A DNA stretch of 64,000 bases from Candidatus Scalindua sp. (GCA_031316155.1 JALDRB010000013.1:1-64000); one strand, 5' to 3'; shown: positions 53,885 through 63,194, numbered from the stretch's first letter. A program made the numbers and translations. The notes: a model not told the origin generated them from the sequence alone.

Positions 53885-54697
53885 TTATCTATTCCGTTTG
53901 CTCATAAAGTACATGGTATTCCCAAATAGTACGAACAGGACAACAAGAATGTGGACGACACTCTGAGGAGACATACCGGCAACGGCTGAAGATTCCTGCT
54001 TAATCAGCGTCTCGTATTCAGCAGCACCTTTTAAACCGCTCATTAAACCATTCAGTTGTTCAGACTGCAGAAAGGGGTACATGTCAGGCCCTATAACCGC
54101 AGTACATCCTGCACCAAGGTCAAAACCATACTTTTCCTTTCCGAATGCAATCCATGCTTCGATACTCGAACCGGATGCCAAGTCGACAACATAATCAAAA
54201 TCCTTTAACGAATCAATGCCTTCCAGAACCGGTAGATTTAGTGTAGGATTGCCCTGAAAGTCCTCTGGAAAAGCTGAGTAGATATTTTCCCCCATATTTA
54301 TCATGACTAACTCCACTCCTGTTTTATAACCAAGGAATACAAAATCTGTCCCTTTCGTTTTATCGTATTGTTTTCCTATATTCTCAATGGCACTTACGGC
54401 CAAACCGGTACCACCGGGGGTCAGTGTCATTCCTATCACCTTGACATCCTTCTGATAACAGTGATGCAATAATGCTTCCGCCATTGGTTGTAATTCCTCT
54501 TTTGATGCGGGATCATAATCAAAAGCAATAAGAACGTGTGAATTTTCAGGGAGTGAATCGATCTTGTTAAATATATTTTCTACATCTCTTGTTGTACGCA
54601 CAGGCAAGTTGAACTTGGCAAGTAACGGGACGGTAACGGCTATTGCTACAAACATAAAAATTATGCGTCTATCTAAATTGATCAGTCTTTCTATCAA
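53885..54697 (-). CDS. Membrane-anchored protein with extracytoplasmic alpha/beta domain
   Basis: One N-terminal helix (about residues 10-28) and one C-terminal helix (about 245-265) flank a globular domain. Alternating strands and helices (HVLIAFDYDPAS, VKVIGMTLTPGGTG, TDFVFLGYK, DYVVDLASGSSIEAWI) suggest a Rossmann-like or GIFT-like fold facing outside the cytoplasm. The start overlaps the stop of the upstream gene by four bases (ATGA). The function is unknown. Confidence 0.7.
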   Translation of the reverse strand: MIERLINLDRRIIFMFVAIAVTVPLLAKFNLPVRTTRDVENIFNKIDSLPENSHVLIAFDYDPASKEELQPMAEALLHHCYQKDVKVIGMTLTPGGTGLAVSAIENIGKQYDKTKGTDFVFLGYKTGVELVMINMGENIYSAFPEDFQGNPTLNLPVLEGIDSLKDFDYVVDLASGSSIEAWIAFGKEKYGFDLGAGCTAVIGPDMYPFLQSEQLNGLMSGLKGAAEYETLIKQESSAVAGMSPQSVVHILVVLFVLFGNTMYFMSKRNR

Positions 54698-55347
54698 TCG
54701 CCACCTCCAAGATAAGCCCTTTCAATACCAAAGATTATCTTTAATGACGTAGCGATTGCACCTATTGATACACCAATTAAGATCCCTCTTTTCGCGGCCA
54801 TGTTTGGCACAGACATGATCCAGTCAGCAGCGATGGGCAGGTATTGCGAAATCATGGTGCCGATGGGTACTCGACCGAGCATCACTATTATGGCAGCAAT
54901 GAGCAGGATGGTTGCCTCATTGGTTCTTGCCCTGAATGTCCTGTATGCAGCCGATGCCATGAAAAAGGCCAGTATTGAAAACATGGTTGCCCCCGCAGGG
55001 ACCTGAACGTTAAAGTAAATCCATTCAAACATAGTTCCTTCCTGTTTGTCTTGCCAGAAAAACTCGCCACCATTATACAGGCCAAATACGATGGTAATTC
55101 CGGCTCCCAAAAAAACAAAGGTACTATAACCCCAACCGGGAAGTTTCCGTTTAATCTTTGTCAAGTGGAGATGGAACAGGCTGTATGCTCCCAGAAAAAC
55201 GGCAAAACCTCCTATCGTAATACCCCACCGTGAAACAACCTTTAACAGAGATTGCGATACTTCATGAGGAACATAGTATTGGAGGGCCATCGTTACTCCC
55301 ATAACAAAGGCAATGATTAAGGGGATGGTCCTCTTTAAAAAGTTCAT
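54694..55347 (-). CDS. Polytopic membrane protein of the MutL/DUF6754 cluster
   Basis: About six hydrophobic helices lie in 217 residues. The loops contain KRKLPGWGYS and a conserved-looking LGRVPIGTMISQYLP. No transporter family is recognisable. It is translationally coupled (ATGA) to the next gene and lies 179 bases after the DUF6754 gene, on the same strand. It is inferred to be a membrane subunit of the same system. Confidence 0.7.
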   Translation of the reverse strand: MNFLKRTIPLIIAFVMGVTMALQYYVPHEVSQSLLKVVSRWGITIGGFAVFLGAYSLFHLHLTKIKRKLPGWGYSTFVFLGAGITIVFGLYNGGEFFWQDKQEGTMFEWIYFNVQVPAGATMFSILAFFMASAAYRTFRARTNEATILLIAAIIVMLGRVPIGTMISQYLPIAADWIMSVPNMAAKRGILIGVSIGAIATSLKIIFGIERAYLGGGD

Positions 55348-55526
55348 CTAAAAAACTCCTCTCTTCAAATGAGTCGTTACAGAATGTTATCCGCCGGATC
55401 AGATCGTAAAGGTTTCCGCCTCACCGGGCAGTTCGAGTAGGAAAGCATCTGCTATATTAGCTTCGATAGTTTATCGAGTAAGACCTGCGGGATTTTATTA
55501 ATTGGACGGTTACCATAATTTTCTTA

Positions 55527-56747
55527 TCAACCTGCCATAAACAGATAACTAACAAAACCAACTCCCAGGGTAGTAAGTATCGTTCCTACAACAAGTGCCA
55601 CTATCAGGATTCCTTTCCCAATATCCTGGGCACGTAAGCTTCCGAGAAGCAGAGGCTCCCTTGACAAATACGCACTAGCTGCATAGAGTTCCTCACCAAT
55701 CAGGGTATAATCACAGGTTGTTATAAAAAAAGGGAGCTGGGTATATGAATCCGTTGCTGCAATCTGGATTGCTCCCGTATTCGCACCGGTTTCCGCAAGA
55801 ATAAGTGATTCTGCGTAAAAATATCCCATAAAAAAATTTGTTGCCGGTTTCTCCCGTACCATTATTCCGCTCACTGCCGCTACATAGGGAAATTGCTCAG
55901 AAGCCGCCAGAAATATATTGTCCTCAACGTACGCATCAGGTCTTCCTGCTTCCATGTAAGACTCCTTAACGACTTCCTGACTGACGGACATCACAATTGG
56001 ATCTATATTGGCAACTTTGAGCGTTGTATCATATTCTGCAATTCTGAACGCTATTTTTCCAAGAATATTCACTGCGGCAATGGTAGAAATACTTCCCATT
56101 CCGTTCAAGCCGTGAACAAAGAGTGCCGGTTTACCCATTTCCGTTGCTCTTCCCAATGCCTCATCGATGGCATCGAGACCGCTTATCTTTCTGATAAAGA
56201 GATTGGGGCTCTTTCTCGCATGGTTAATAAAAAACAAAACGAGTGCAACGAAAGAGATCATTAATACAAAATTGTTGAGTTTCTTCCAATCAAACCAGTC
56301 ACTTTTTGGTAATGCAGATGCCAACTTTCCCGTTTCAACAATACTGCTGCCGGAAGTAATGGCGAGCTTAAAGTAATATTTTTCCTTTTTTCTTATCTGA
56401 TTATTTTGTGCGGAACTCTTTCTTAAGATGTTTTCAGGGTCAATCTCTGCGTAATGATATTTGAAGTCTGAATTATCTTCATACATGGTTTGAGAATTTA
56501 TTCTCAGCGCTTCCGTAACGAAAGGGGCGTCGATGTTCCTTGATACAAATACAACATATTCTGTATCTATCGATTCGCTGGGAGAAGCAGGCCATCTGAG
56601 TGATACACCTTTCCCGTTATCGGATGGAGTGTCATAGGCTTCGAAATCTGTCGGGGGAATAAGAGTTTTCCCTCCGGCTGCAAAAACGGGAAAAGCACAA
56701 AAGAATACGAAGACGGTAGAAATTAAAATATTTGGTAAATTATACAT
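55527..56747 (-). CDS. DUF6754-type membrane protein
   Basis: A signal peptide (about residues 5-24) is followed by a fibronectin-III-like domain (about 30-130), one transmembrane helix (about 158-178), a conserved cytoplasmic-type domain and a last helix near the C terminus. The domain has DAIDEALGRATEMGKPALF, QEVVKESYMEAGRPDAYVED, FFMGYFYAESLILAETGA and GEELYAASAYLSREP. I recognise these blocks as DUF6754, a family without known function that I associate with Chloroflexota-like genomes. It stands between the KOW protein gene and the membrane genes. Confidence 0.75.
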   Translation of the reverse strand: MYNLPNILISTVFVFFCAFPVFAAGGKTLIPPTDFEAYDTPSDNGKGVSLRWPASPSESIDTEYVVFVSRNIDAPFVTEALRINSQTMYEDNSDFKYHYAEIDPENILRKSSAQNNQIRKKEKYYFKLAITSGSSIVETGKLASALPKSDWFDWKKLNNFVLMISFVALVLFFINHARKSPNLFIRKISGLDAIDEALGRATEMGKPALFVHGLNGMGSISTIAAVNILGKIAFRIAEYDTTLKVANIDPIVMSVSQEVVKESYMEAGRPDAYVEDNIFLAASEQFPYVAAVSGIMVREKPATNFFMGYFYAESLILAETGANTGAIQIAATDSYTQLPFFITTCDYTLIGEELYAASAYLSREPLLLGSLRAQDIGKGILIVALVVGTILTTLGVGFVSYLFMAG

Positions 56748-56828
56748 TTTGATACTATTTTTTAAATAACCGTATTGAAATTATACCGTTTAAACGGAGA
56801 AGTCAGCATCCCGAAGGTATTTTAAATG

Positions 56829-57977
56829 TCAACCAGTCTCGATAGCTTCTACATTTGATCTTGGTATGATAGCAGTCTGGCCATCTGGAAATTCTACTTC
56901 CAAAACCCTCACAACTGCTTCGGTTTCAATTTTCCTTAATTCACTGGGCAGGCTCTTAACTTTACCTATCTTTCCAAAATACGGTGTCCTGATTATGCGG
57001 ATCAGGTCATCAATTGCGATACCGGCAGATTCCTCCTCAACAGGAGAAATCTCTGTCATTTTAACTTCTGAGGTATCAAATTCTTCACTAAATGGTATAA
57101 TAATTTCAGGCCTCACGACTCCGGCACGAATTTGGGTCGCACCGCTGATAGAAGCTTTTGAACCTGCTCTTGAGGTTAAGACGTTAAAAGTCTTTTCTGC
57201 CATATCAATCTGTCCAAAACCTTCGGTAATAATAAGGGTTATATTGATATCCTCTGAACCGGTGATCGCAGCTCCCAGATCATAACCGAGTAATTGATTA
57301 ATATCATTATCCTTAATTCCTCCGACAATGATACCTTTTATTCCGAGTTCCAGCGACTTCTGTATGACATCATAATTAATAATTGAGCCCGCGACAATTA
57401 TCTTCCCCTTGTGTTCTTCCTTTACATCTGAAGGTTTTAAGACATCTTTTGCTGTTTTTGCCACGACCGTCAGTTCGCCGGTGGCTTCTCCACCTATACC
57501 AAAGATACCTTGAATAAAGGTGGCATAGGCTGAAATTACAACACCTTCCTTCTCAAAAACTTCGACAACCTTACCATCGACATACGCATTAATCTGGACA
57601 GGTCTTGGGGGATATCTCAATAATACCTGACCGGTAACGTCTGAAACGGTTTCTATTTTACCCGTAATGGGAGAAAAACAGACAGACTTAAAAAACTTAA
57701 TCAATGGTTTTGTCTCTGCCAAGGGCTCGTCTTTCTGAACATCTTCTCCTTCACCCTTTAACATGAAACTGTGTATGTCTTTTGGTAAGATTCCAAGACG
57801 ATTAACCACATTCAGTGAAAGAACCTTTCCAGGCAGGTTTGTCCTGGCCACAACATCCTCAGAGTTGACCGTAGCACCATTCTTTACCATTACTTCTCCG
57901 GAAAGAGGAAGTAATCTCTTTTTCCTGATCAGCGTTTTTTCAGACAATCGTAAGCCAGGTGTGTATGCATGGGTCAT
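56829..57977 (-). CDS. Barrel-sandwich/KOW domain protein of the MutL cluster
   Basis: A soluble 382-residue protein. Two barrel-sandwich (biotinyl/RnfC-like) segments occupy the first 170 residues (LLPLSGEVMVKNGATV, SPITGKIETVSDVTGQV). An alpha/beta core follows (KIIVAGSIINYDVIQKSLEL, GIKGIIVGG, ITLIITEGFG). The C-terminal beta-barrel of KOW/SH3 type has IRIIRTPYFGKIGKV and IPRSNVEAIE. No lipoyl or biotinyl lysine motif is visible. It lies between the ATPase and the DUF6754 gene; an adaptor or scaffold role is inferred. Confidence 0.65.
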   Translation of the reverse strand: MTHAYTPGLRLSEKTLIRKKRLLPLSGEVMVKNGATVNSEDVVARTNLPGKVLSLNVVNRLGILPKDIHSFMLKGEGEDVQKDEPLAETKPLIKFFKSVCFSPITGKIETVSDVTGQVLLRYPPRPVQINAYVDGKVVEVFEKEGVVISAYATFIQGIFGIGGEATGELTVVAKTAKDVLKPSDVKEEHKGKIIVAGSIINYDVIQKSLELGIKGIIVGGIKDNDINQLLGYDLGAAITGSEDINITLIITEGFGQIDMAEKTFNVLTSRAGSKASISGATQIRAGVVRPEIIIPFSEEFDTSEVKMTEISPVEEESAGIAIDDLIRIIRTPYFGKIGKVKSLPSELRKIETEAVVRVLEVEFPDGQTAIIPRSNVEAIETG

Positions 57978-58094
57978 AATTTTTTCGACTTGCTAGTAAG
58001 CTTATTTATTAGTAATAATATTTTAGCAATTGTAGAGAAATATTTATTTATTGCGTTTTGCATGGTAACTGATCCGCCCTGCTTATAGTCAATT

Positions 58095-58281
58095 CGCCAG
58101 CCCGAAGAGCATTCTGGCGGGGACGGGTAAATATCAAACAACAAATTTCAAATAACAAACAAATCCCAATAAACAAACACAAAATCCCAAACGGATTTTC
58201 AAAAATTAAAGTAGTTTGTCATTTCATACATTGGAATTTGTAATTTGTTTGTAGTTTGTGATTTGAAATTTGTTATTTATT
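58095..58281. repeat. Long imperfect inverted repeat inside the operon
   Basis: A small GC hairpin (CGCCAG 58095-58100 with CTGGCG 58114-58119) is followed by AT-rich arms. CAACAAATTTCAAATAACAAAC (from 58139) is mirrored by GTTTGTGATTTGAAATTTGTT (ending about 58274). The arms enclose about 60 bases. It has the form of a MITE-like or long intergenic palindrome and lies in the 361-base gap between the ATPase and KOW genes. Confidence 0.65.
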
Positions 58282-58338
58282 AGCTCCTGTTTGATTCTGC
58301 CTCATCCAAGTTAGGTATCTGTTAACTGATTAATTGTT

Positions 58339-60141
58339 TTAAGTATTGTCTAATTCCGGATATGCCTTAAATGCTTTGTTCCATTTTGAAATATATTCTT
58401 TCTGAAGTTCTTTATCTTTTGGAATCTCAAGCGGCCTGCCCCTCGTATCAATGATGAGGCCAACGACACCACCGGCAACCTTACCCCCGATCTTCTGTCC
58501 TTTTCCTCTACCCAAGTTAAATTGCTTGGTTGGTACTACTTCTATTTCGGCCTCTTCACCCGGCTTCAAATTGAGAAGTTTTATTTCTCCGTATGGAAGT
58601 GTACCGGTTATCTCCTGTTTATCATGGAAAACAACTCTGTAATCAAGACATTTGCTCCCCATTTTCCCCGTGTTCGTTAAAGAAATGCAATTGCCAAGAT
58701 ATATCATGCAATCTTTTTCAAAAACCTCAGTAGCGGCTTCTTCATTGATTGTGGAAAGTACTCCGAGGTGAGGCATCATAAATATGCTGTCAACGGCGAT
58801 CATGGTAATGCCCTGGGGCTGGAATGCGTCAATCATCATCATTGCTTGTGACCTTCTCGGGGCATGTGATAAGACACCGCCGCTTCCGACGATGAGGTCG
58901 AGATTGTTCATATCAATAAGAGATTGATCTCCTGCAGCCTGTTTAAATGATTCTGAAATGTCTCTCCCCCTCTGAACACCTTGCAAACTTACGGCAAGAG
59001 ACTTGTGCTGTTCAAAGGCTAATCTCAGTGCCTCACGTGCAATGGCATGCTCTATCATGAGGTCTTCCAGTAACTGCGGAATTGTAGTGGGGCGAATCAT
59101 CTTGTTTTTGATCCTGTTTCGAATATCAGCTTCATCTGCCTCGAAAGGCAGCCATTTCATAATATTGCCAATACCTGTTTCGGCAACCACATTTGATATA
59201 CTATAGCTCATCCCGTAATTTGCACTTACGGTTCGGTTAAAAATTTGATCGAATACAGAAAACACATCTGTCGTAGCTCCACCTATATCGACACCGACTA
59301 CATTGATATTATCTTTCTTGGCAATTGCCTGTATAATTGCTCCTACTGCACCCGGTGTTGGCATTATTGGGGCACTTGTCCAGGATATCAATTTGTCATA
59401 TCCGGGAGCATGAGCCATAACATGTTCCAAGAAAAGATTTTGAATCTCTTTCCTTGCCGGACCCAGATTTTCTCTTTCAAGGACAGGTCTCAGGTTTTCT
59501 GTTATCCTTAATGCAGTTTTATTTTCCAGAACTTCTTTAATCTTTACCCGTGCCTCCTTGTTACCGGCATAGATAACGGGTAATTTAAATGTGGTACCTA
59601 ATCTCGGTTTGGGGTTAGCGGCTGCAATATACTCTGCAAGTTCTACAACGTGGGTAACAGTTCCTCCATCCGTTCCTCCTGACAGCAGGATCATATCAGG
59701 TCTGAGATATCTTATCCGCTCAATTTTTTCGTGCGGAAGACGCTTATCATTAGATGCGATTATGTCCATTACGATTGCCCCGGCACCTAATGCAGCCTTT
59801 TGAGCACTTTGTGCCGTCATTGTCTTAACTGCACCTGCAACCATCATCTGAAGACCGCCTCCGGCACTGCTTGTAGATATATACATGTCTACTCCTGTAT
59901 TGTCTTTTGCCGGCATGATAAGTTTTTCTCCGTCAAGCAGTTTTCGGCCCGACAACTCTTCCAGTTCTGCAAATGAATTCAGAACACCTCTTGTTACATC
60001 TTCAAATGGAGACTCTACTGTGGTTGGGGCTTCACCTCTGAACGTCTGACGATACTCGTTTCCTTTTTTTTCTATAAGGATTGCCTTTGTCGTTGTGCTG
60101 CCACAGTCAGTAGCTATAACAACATTAAAAGTTTCTTTCAT
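58339..60141 (-). CDS. MutL/GlmL-like ASKHA ATPase
   Basis: A 600-residue protein of the family of the glutamate-mutase repair protein GlmL/MutL. The ASKHA nucleotide-binding blocks are clear: VIATDCGSTTTKAILIE at the N terminus, VVGVDIGGATTDVFSVF mid-protein and LIVGSGGVLSHAP late. STSSAGGGLQMMVAG and ILLSGGTDGGT are family-typical. No B12-dependent mutase (glutamate mutase S/E) is adjacent, so it probably energises or assembles something else, here the membrane complex encoded downstream. A promoter-like sequence lies at 60209-60237. Six same-strand genes follow one another from here. Confidence 0.85.
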   Translation of the reverse strand: MKETFNVVIATDCGSTTTKAILIEKKGNEYRQTFRGEAPTTVESPFEDVTRGVLNSFAELEELSGRKLLDGEKLIMPAKDNTGVDMYISTSSAGGGLQMMVAGAVKTMTAQSAQKAALGAGAIVMDIIASNDKRLPHEKIERIRYLRPDMILLSGGTDGGTVTHVVELAEYIAAANPKPRLGTTFKLPVIYAGNKEARVKIKEVLENKTALRITENLRPVLERENLGPARKEIQNLFLEHVMAHAPGYDKLISWTSAPIMPTPGAVGAIIQAIAKKDNINVVGVDIGGATTDVFSVFDQIFNRTVSANYGMSYSISNVVAETGIGNIMKWLPFEADEADIRNRIKNKMIRPTTIPQLLEDLMIEHAIAREALRLAFEQHKSLAVSLQGVQRGRDISESFKQAAGDQSLIDMNNLDLIVGSGGVLSHAPRRSQAMMMIDAFQPQGITMIAVDSIFMMPHLGVLSTINEEAATEVFEKDCMIYLGNCISLTNTGKMGSKCLDYRVVFHDKQEITGTLPYGEIKLLNLKPGEEAEIEVVPTKQFNLGRGKGQKIGGKVAGGVVGLIIDTRGRPLEIPKDKELQKEYISKWNKAFKAYPELDNT

Positions 60142-60208
60142 TTTTTTAAAAATATAGCAGATGAAATGACCAAGACATATACGGTAACTGTCTGAATATC
60201 AATCAGAC

Positions 60209-60237
60209 TTCATAGTAGGAGGGCATATTTCTGTCAA
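60209..60237 (-). promoter_or_regulatory. Sigma70-type promoter for the MutL/DUF6754 operon
   Basis: Reading the minus strand, TTGACA (60237-60232) and TATGAA (60214-60209) are spaced by 17 bases. The -35 is perfect and the -10 matches at four of six positions. The ATPase start lies about 65 bases downstream. Confidence 0.55.
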
Positions 60238-60385
60238 GCTATCGACACGCGATCAAAACCTTACAGAGTAAAGAAAGTAATTTACTCTTTTCTCCAGGAA
60301 TTGTAAAGAAATAAATGCTTATACATCCCATCGGGAAAATTCCCTCATATTTATCTAAACTTTTACCGGGTATTACCGAAAATTA

Positions 60386-60520
60386 TATACTAAAACGATT
60401 TGGTTTTCGGTTTTACTGGAGACCGAATCTTGGTGAAGGTATCCCCGGACAAGGCGCCGAGGACTTTACTCGCTCAATTTTGTCTCGGATTTTATCCGAA
60501 AACCATTACGAGATGAGTAC
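60386..60520 (-). repeat. Interspersed palindromic repeat, copy 3 (inverted orientation)
   Basis: The reverse complement of 60466-60520 gives GTACTCATCTCGTAATGG, TTTTCGGATAAAATCCGAGA and GAGCGAGTAA, matching copy 2. The second shared block (TATACTAAAACGATTTGG) is at 60386-60403. The middle differs in length and sequence from copy 2. Confidence 0.75.
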
Positions 60521-60588
60521 AGGAAAATTGTTGTATCGCAAACGTATATTTATAGTTAAAAATAAAACTAAGAGGAGATGACAAAGTA

Positions 60589-61035
60589 ATGAATAAAAGA
60601 ATAGTCGTAACGGGAATAATTTGCGTATGTTTTTATCTTTCAACTTCTCAATTTGCAATTGCCGGCAAACCAGATTGGGCTGGAAAGCCAGCATGGGTAG
60701 AAGAGCACAAAGCCGAGCGTGAGATTGAAAAGAAATATAGAAAAGAATTACGGGAGGCTGACATTGAGACCAGAAAGCATGTCAGAGAAACTAAAAAGGA
60801 GGCACGCAAAGCTGAACGTGAAACCAGAAAATTTGAACGGAAGGAAGAGAGGGAGGACAGAAAAGCCGAACGTAAAGCAAAGATGATTTCCCGGAAGAAA
60901 GAAAAAGGATCCCGTAAAACTCAGCTAAAAGACAGGAAGACTGAAGAAGGAAAAACAGAAACAGAAAGAGAAGAAGAGGGTGATAGTGATGATGAGCAGG
61001 ACACAGATGAAGATGAAGAAAACGGAGCTGTATAA
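60589..61035 (+). CDS. Secreted, highly charged coiled-coil protein
   Basis: A signal peptide (about residues 5-25, ending AIAG) precedes a 120-residue region made almost entirely of Lys, Arg and Glu in helical register (repeating ERETRK-type units), with an acidic tail (DSDDEQDTDEDEE). No domain is recognisable. GAGGAG about ten bases before the ATG supports translation. It might be a structural or nucleic-acid/polyanion-binding envelope protein; this is a guess from composition. Confidence 0.6.
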   Translation: MNKRIVVTGIICVCFYLSTSQFAIAGKPDWAGKPAWVEEHKAEREIEKKYRKELREADIETRKHVRETKKEARKAERETRKFERKEEREDRKAERKAKMISRKKEKGSRKTQLKDRKTEEGKTETEREEEGDSDDEQDTDEDEENGAV

Positions 61036-61087
61036 GTACAAAAAATGTACTTCATAAAATGAAAAAAAATACAATTGTTTATTTGCG

Positions 61088-61462
61088 CTATTTTTGTTCA
61101 GGTGACCATACCTCTATACGGTGACCTTCCGGATCGCGAAAGTAAAACACCCTTGCTCCCCATTTGTGATCCTTGATTGGTTCCACATTTATGCCGCTGT
61201 TGCGCATATAGCGCCAAATTTCTTGAATGTCTTCAACCTGCATCGTAAGTGTTATGCCTGCGCCTTTCACACTCTTAATCGTAGCTTTCCTTTCATCTGC
61301 TATGCTTAGGTAAGCAGTCTCAGTTAACTTAAATTCGACAAACCATTTGGATTCATGGTTAATGGGCAGTTTCAACTTGTCTCGGTAAAATTCCATAGTC
61401 TGCTGCCACTTTTCACAATAAAGAATTGTATTGGTATTTTTGATGTGTAGTTCGTTTTTCAT
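61088..61462 (-). CDS. VOC (glyoxalase/bleomycin-resistance) family protein
   Basis: A 124-residue single-domain VOC protein: NTILYCEKWQQTMEFYRDKL at the start and FYFRDPEGHRIEVWSP at the end, with a metal-type Glu in the latter. Family members are dioxygenases, glyoxalases or antibiotic-binding proteins. The substrate cannot be told from the sequence. It stands alone near the decayed IS and could have been acquired with it. Confidence 0.85.
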   Translation of the reverse strand: MKNELHIKNTNTILYCEKWQQTMEFYRDKLKLPINHESKWFVEFKLTETAYLSIADERKATIKSVKGAGITLTMQVEDIQEIWRYMRNSGINVEPIKDHKWGARVFYFRDPEGHRIEVWSPEQK

Positions 61463-61711
61463 AATTCGTTCCTGTGTTCTGTTAAATTTTTTTGTGCCAG
61501 GTGATCAACTTAATACCGGGCACGGATTGGATTAGCTTGAAGTATTTCATGATCGTGCTTTATGTCATTTGAAAGTGTTGCGCCAGCCACAGTACCCGTA
61601 ACGGCAGGATGTTGTCTTAATTCTTACAAAGAATTTTTATGATTTTCGTTGATCATTAGGAATTAGTTGGTAAGTTCCACAACATCGTATACACATCTTA
61701 GTGTCACTAGC
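61463..61711. other. Intergenic region left of the IS element
   Basis: No gene is supported here. At 61677-61694 lies one of four copies of the AACATCGTATACAC motif found at the ends of the neighbouring IS. Confidence 0.45.
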
Positions 61712-63079
61712 TGTGTCATAACATCGTATACACTTAGCAAAATTGTTTAATAGGGATTCTGTTTTTTACAGGTTCCCTTAGTTTATAAGATTCTGTTCTG
61801 ATTAATTGTTTTGGAGCCTCAAATGCTGCTTGATAATAAACACTTAATTCTTGTTTACTCGTATTTAGTATTGCCTATACATATTCAAAACTTAAAGCTT
61901 TATTAATATACAATTCTTCATTGAGAATTGTAATATACCCTTTTTCATCTACTAAACGGACAAAATGTATTCTCCCTCTTGTTATTGGTAATTCCTCTGA
62001 TGGGTCGAAGGTGAAGCCTTCTGGTAATAATCTTCGTGTATAGCCTTTGCAATATTGCTGAGAGAAATTATCTTTTTTATATTTCTGATAGTTGTTATGT
62101 TTATCTCTAAATTTCTTTGATTCAACTCTTAGTTCTTTCAGATCTTTGAAGCGCTTTGATTGCCAGAGTAATTCATTAAAACGTTTATTAAAATTTTCTA
62201 TATATCCGTTTCTCCATGGTTCTTTAAATGGTATAAACACTATATCAATACCGAAATTTAAGCAGAATCGAGATAGTTTACCAAAGGTCTTATATGATAC
62301 AGGCTTCCTCTGAAAGATGCTTCGTTATCAAGTTGTAAAAATCTGGGAAGCCCAAAAGCCTTCCAATCATTGATCAGAAAGCTGATAACGCTCTCAGCAC
62401 CCTTGTCTGTATATTGTTCCAAGTTTGCTTGATTGGTATAAACATCTATTCTGTTTACAGAAACAATAGATCCGTATCCTTGTATATACCTGGGTGTCAC
62501 CAGATCAAGCTGATGTACGTGCCCTGGATGCTTAGTTTTGATTGTAGGATAATATTTTCCCGACGTAGTTTCATTTTTGTGCCTTGATTTTTCAATAATA
62601 AGGTCATTTCTTTTTAAGACCCGATTGATGGTGGAAAGTCCTGGTTTCTCTTGGTACCCTAAGGTATCAAGTTCTTGATGAATAGCAATTGCTCCACAGA
62701 AAGAATATTTGGTTGAAGGTCTATCCCTTGTCACTAATTTCTTTCTGCTTTCTACAATTGCCTGTTCAAGCTCTTTATTAATTTTACCGGGTTTATGATG
62801 CGGTTCTTTTGATTTATCAAGATACCACTCCTTTCCCCTGATTCTGCTCTCTCAAGCCATTTATAAACCTCAAGCTCTTGTCCGATTAAGTTCCTGATGG
62901 ATTTCTGTAACCGTTTTTCCTTCTGAACTTAATTGAGTACATCTATGGCGAAGTTGTATTTCTTCTTTATTGTTTTTGCTATTTTTTATCCATTTTGTAC
63001 AATCTCCTTTTTAAAGGAAATTATATAATGTGTATACGATGTTGTGGGACAAAAAGTGTATACGATGTTATGAAACACA
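61712..63079 (-). mobile_element. Decayed DDE-transposase insertion sequence with duplicated end motifs
   Basis: The left end TGTGTCATAACATCG (61712 on) and the right end, read inward as TGTGTTTCATAACATCG (63079 down), are imperfect inverted repeats continuing through GTATACAC. A second copy of AACATCGTATACAC lies near each end (61681-61694 and about 63031-63045). The element is about 1.37 kb and carries one minus-strand rve-type transposase with several frameshifts. Confidence 0.7.
61875..62993 (-). pseudogene. IS481/IS3-like transposase (rve core), multiply frameshifted
   Basis: The pieces in order are: an N-terminal helix-turn-helix region (EEIQLRHRCTQLSSEGKTVTEI), EVYKWLERAE, KINKELEQAIVESRKKLVTRD, then the DDE core. 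The core has Asp in VHQLDLVTPRY, Asp in FLQLDNEASF, and Glu in PWRNGYIENFNKRF. Frame changes occur near 62990, 62885, 62825 and 62250-62260. All three catalytic residues survive. It is inactive as read. The single-frame arrangement and TGT ends fit IS481 better than a two-frame IS3. Confidence 0.8.
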
Positions 63080-63194
63080 CCAATTAGTGTCTATTCTTCT
63101 CGGCAAGAATAATCCTGCAAGCACCTTTTATGAGAGGATAGTGGTGATTTTTTATTAATCCTGAAGATCTAGGTTACAAAAAGGATAGATTGTA

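Noticed and set aside
60315..60581. 88-codon plus-strand frame
   Set aside because: It runs through the interspersed repeat (copy 3) and has no matching family, so it is probably a by-product of the repeat.
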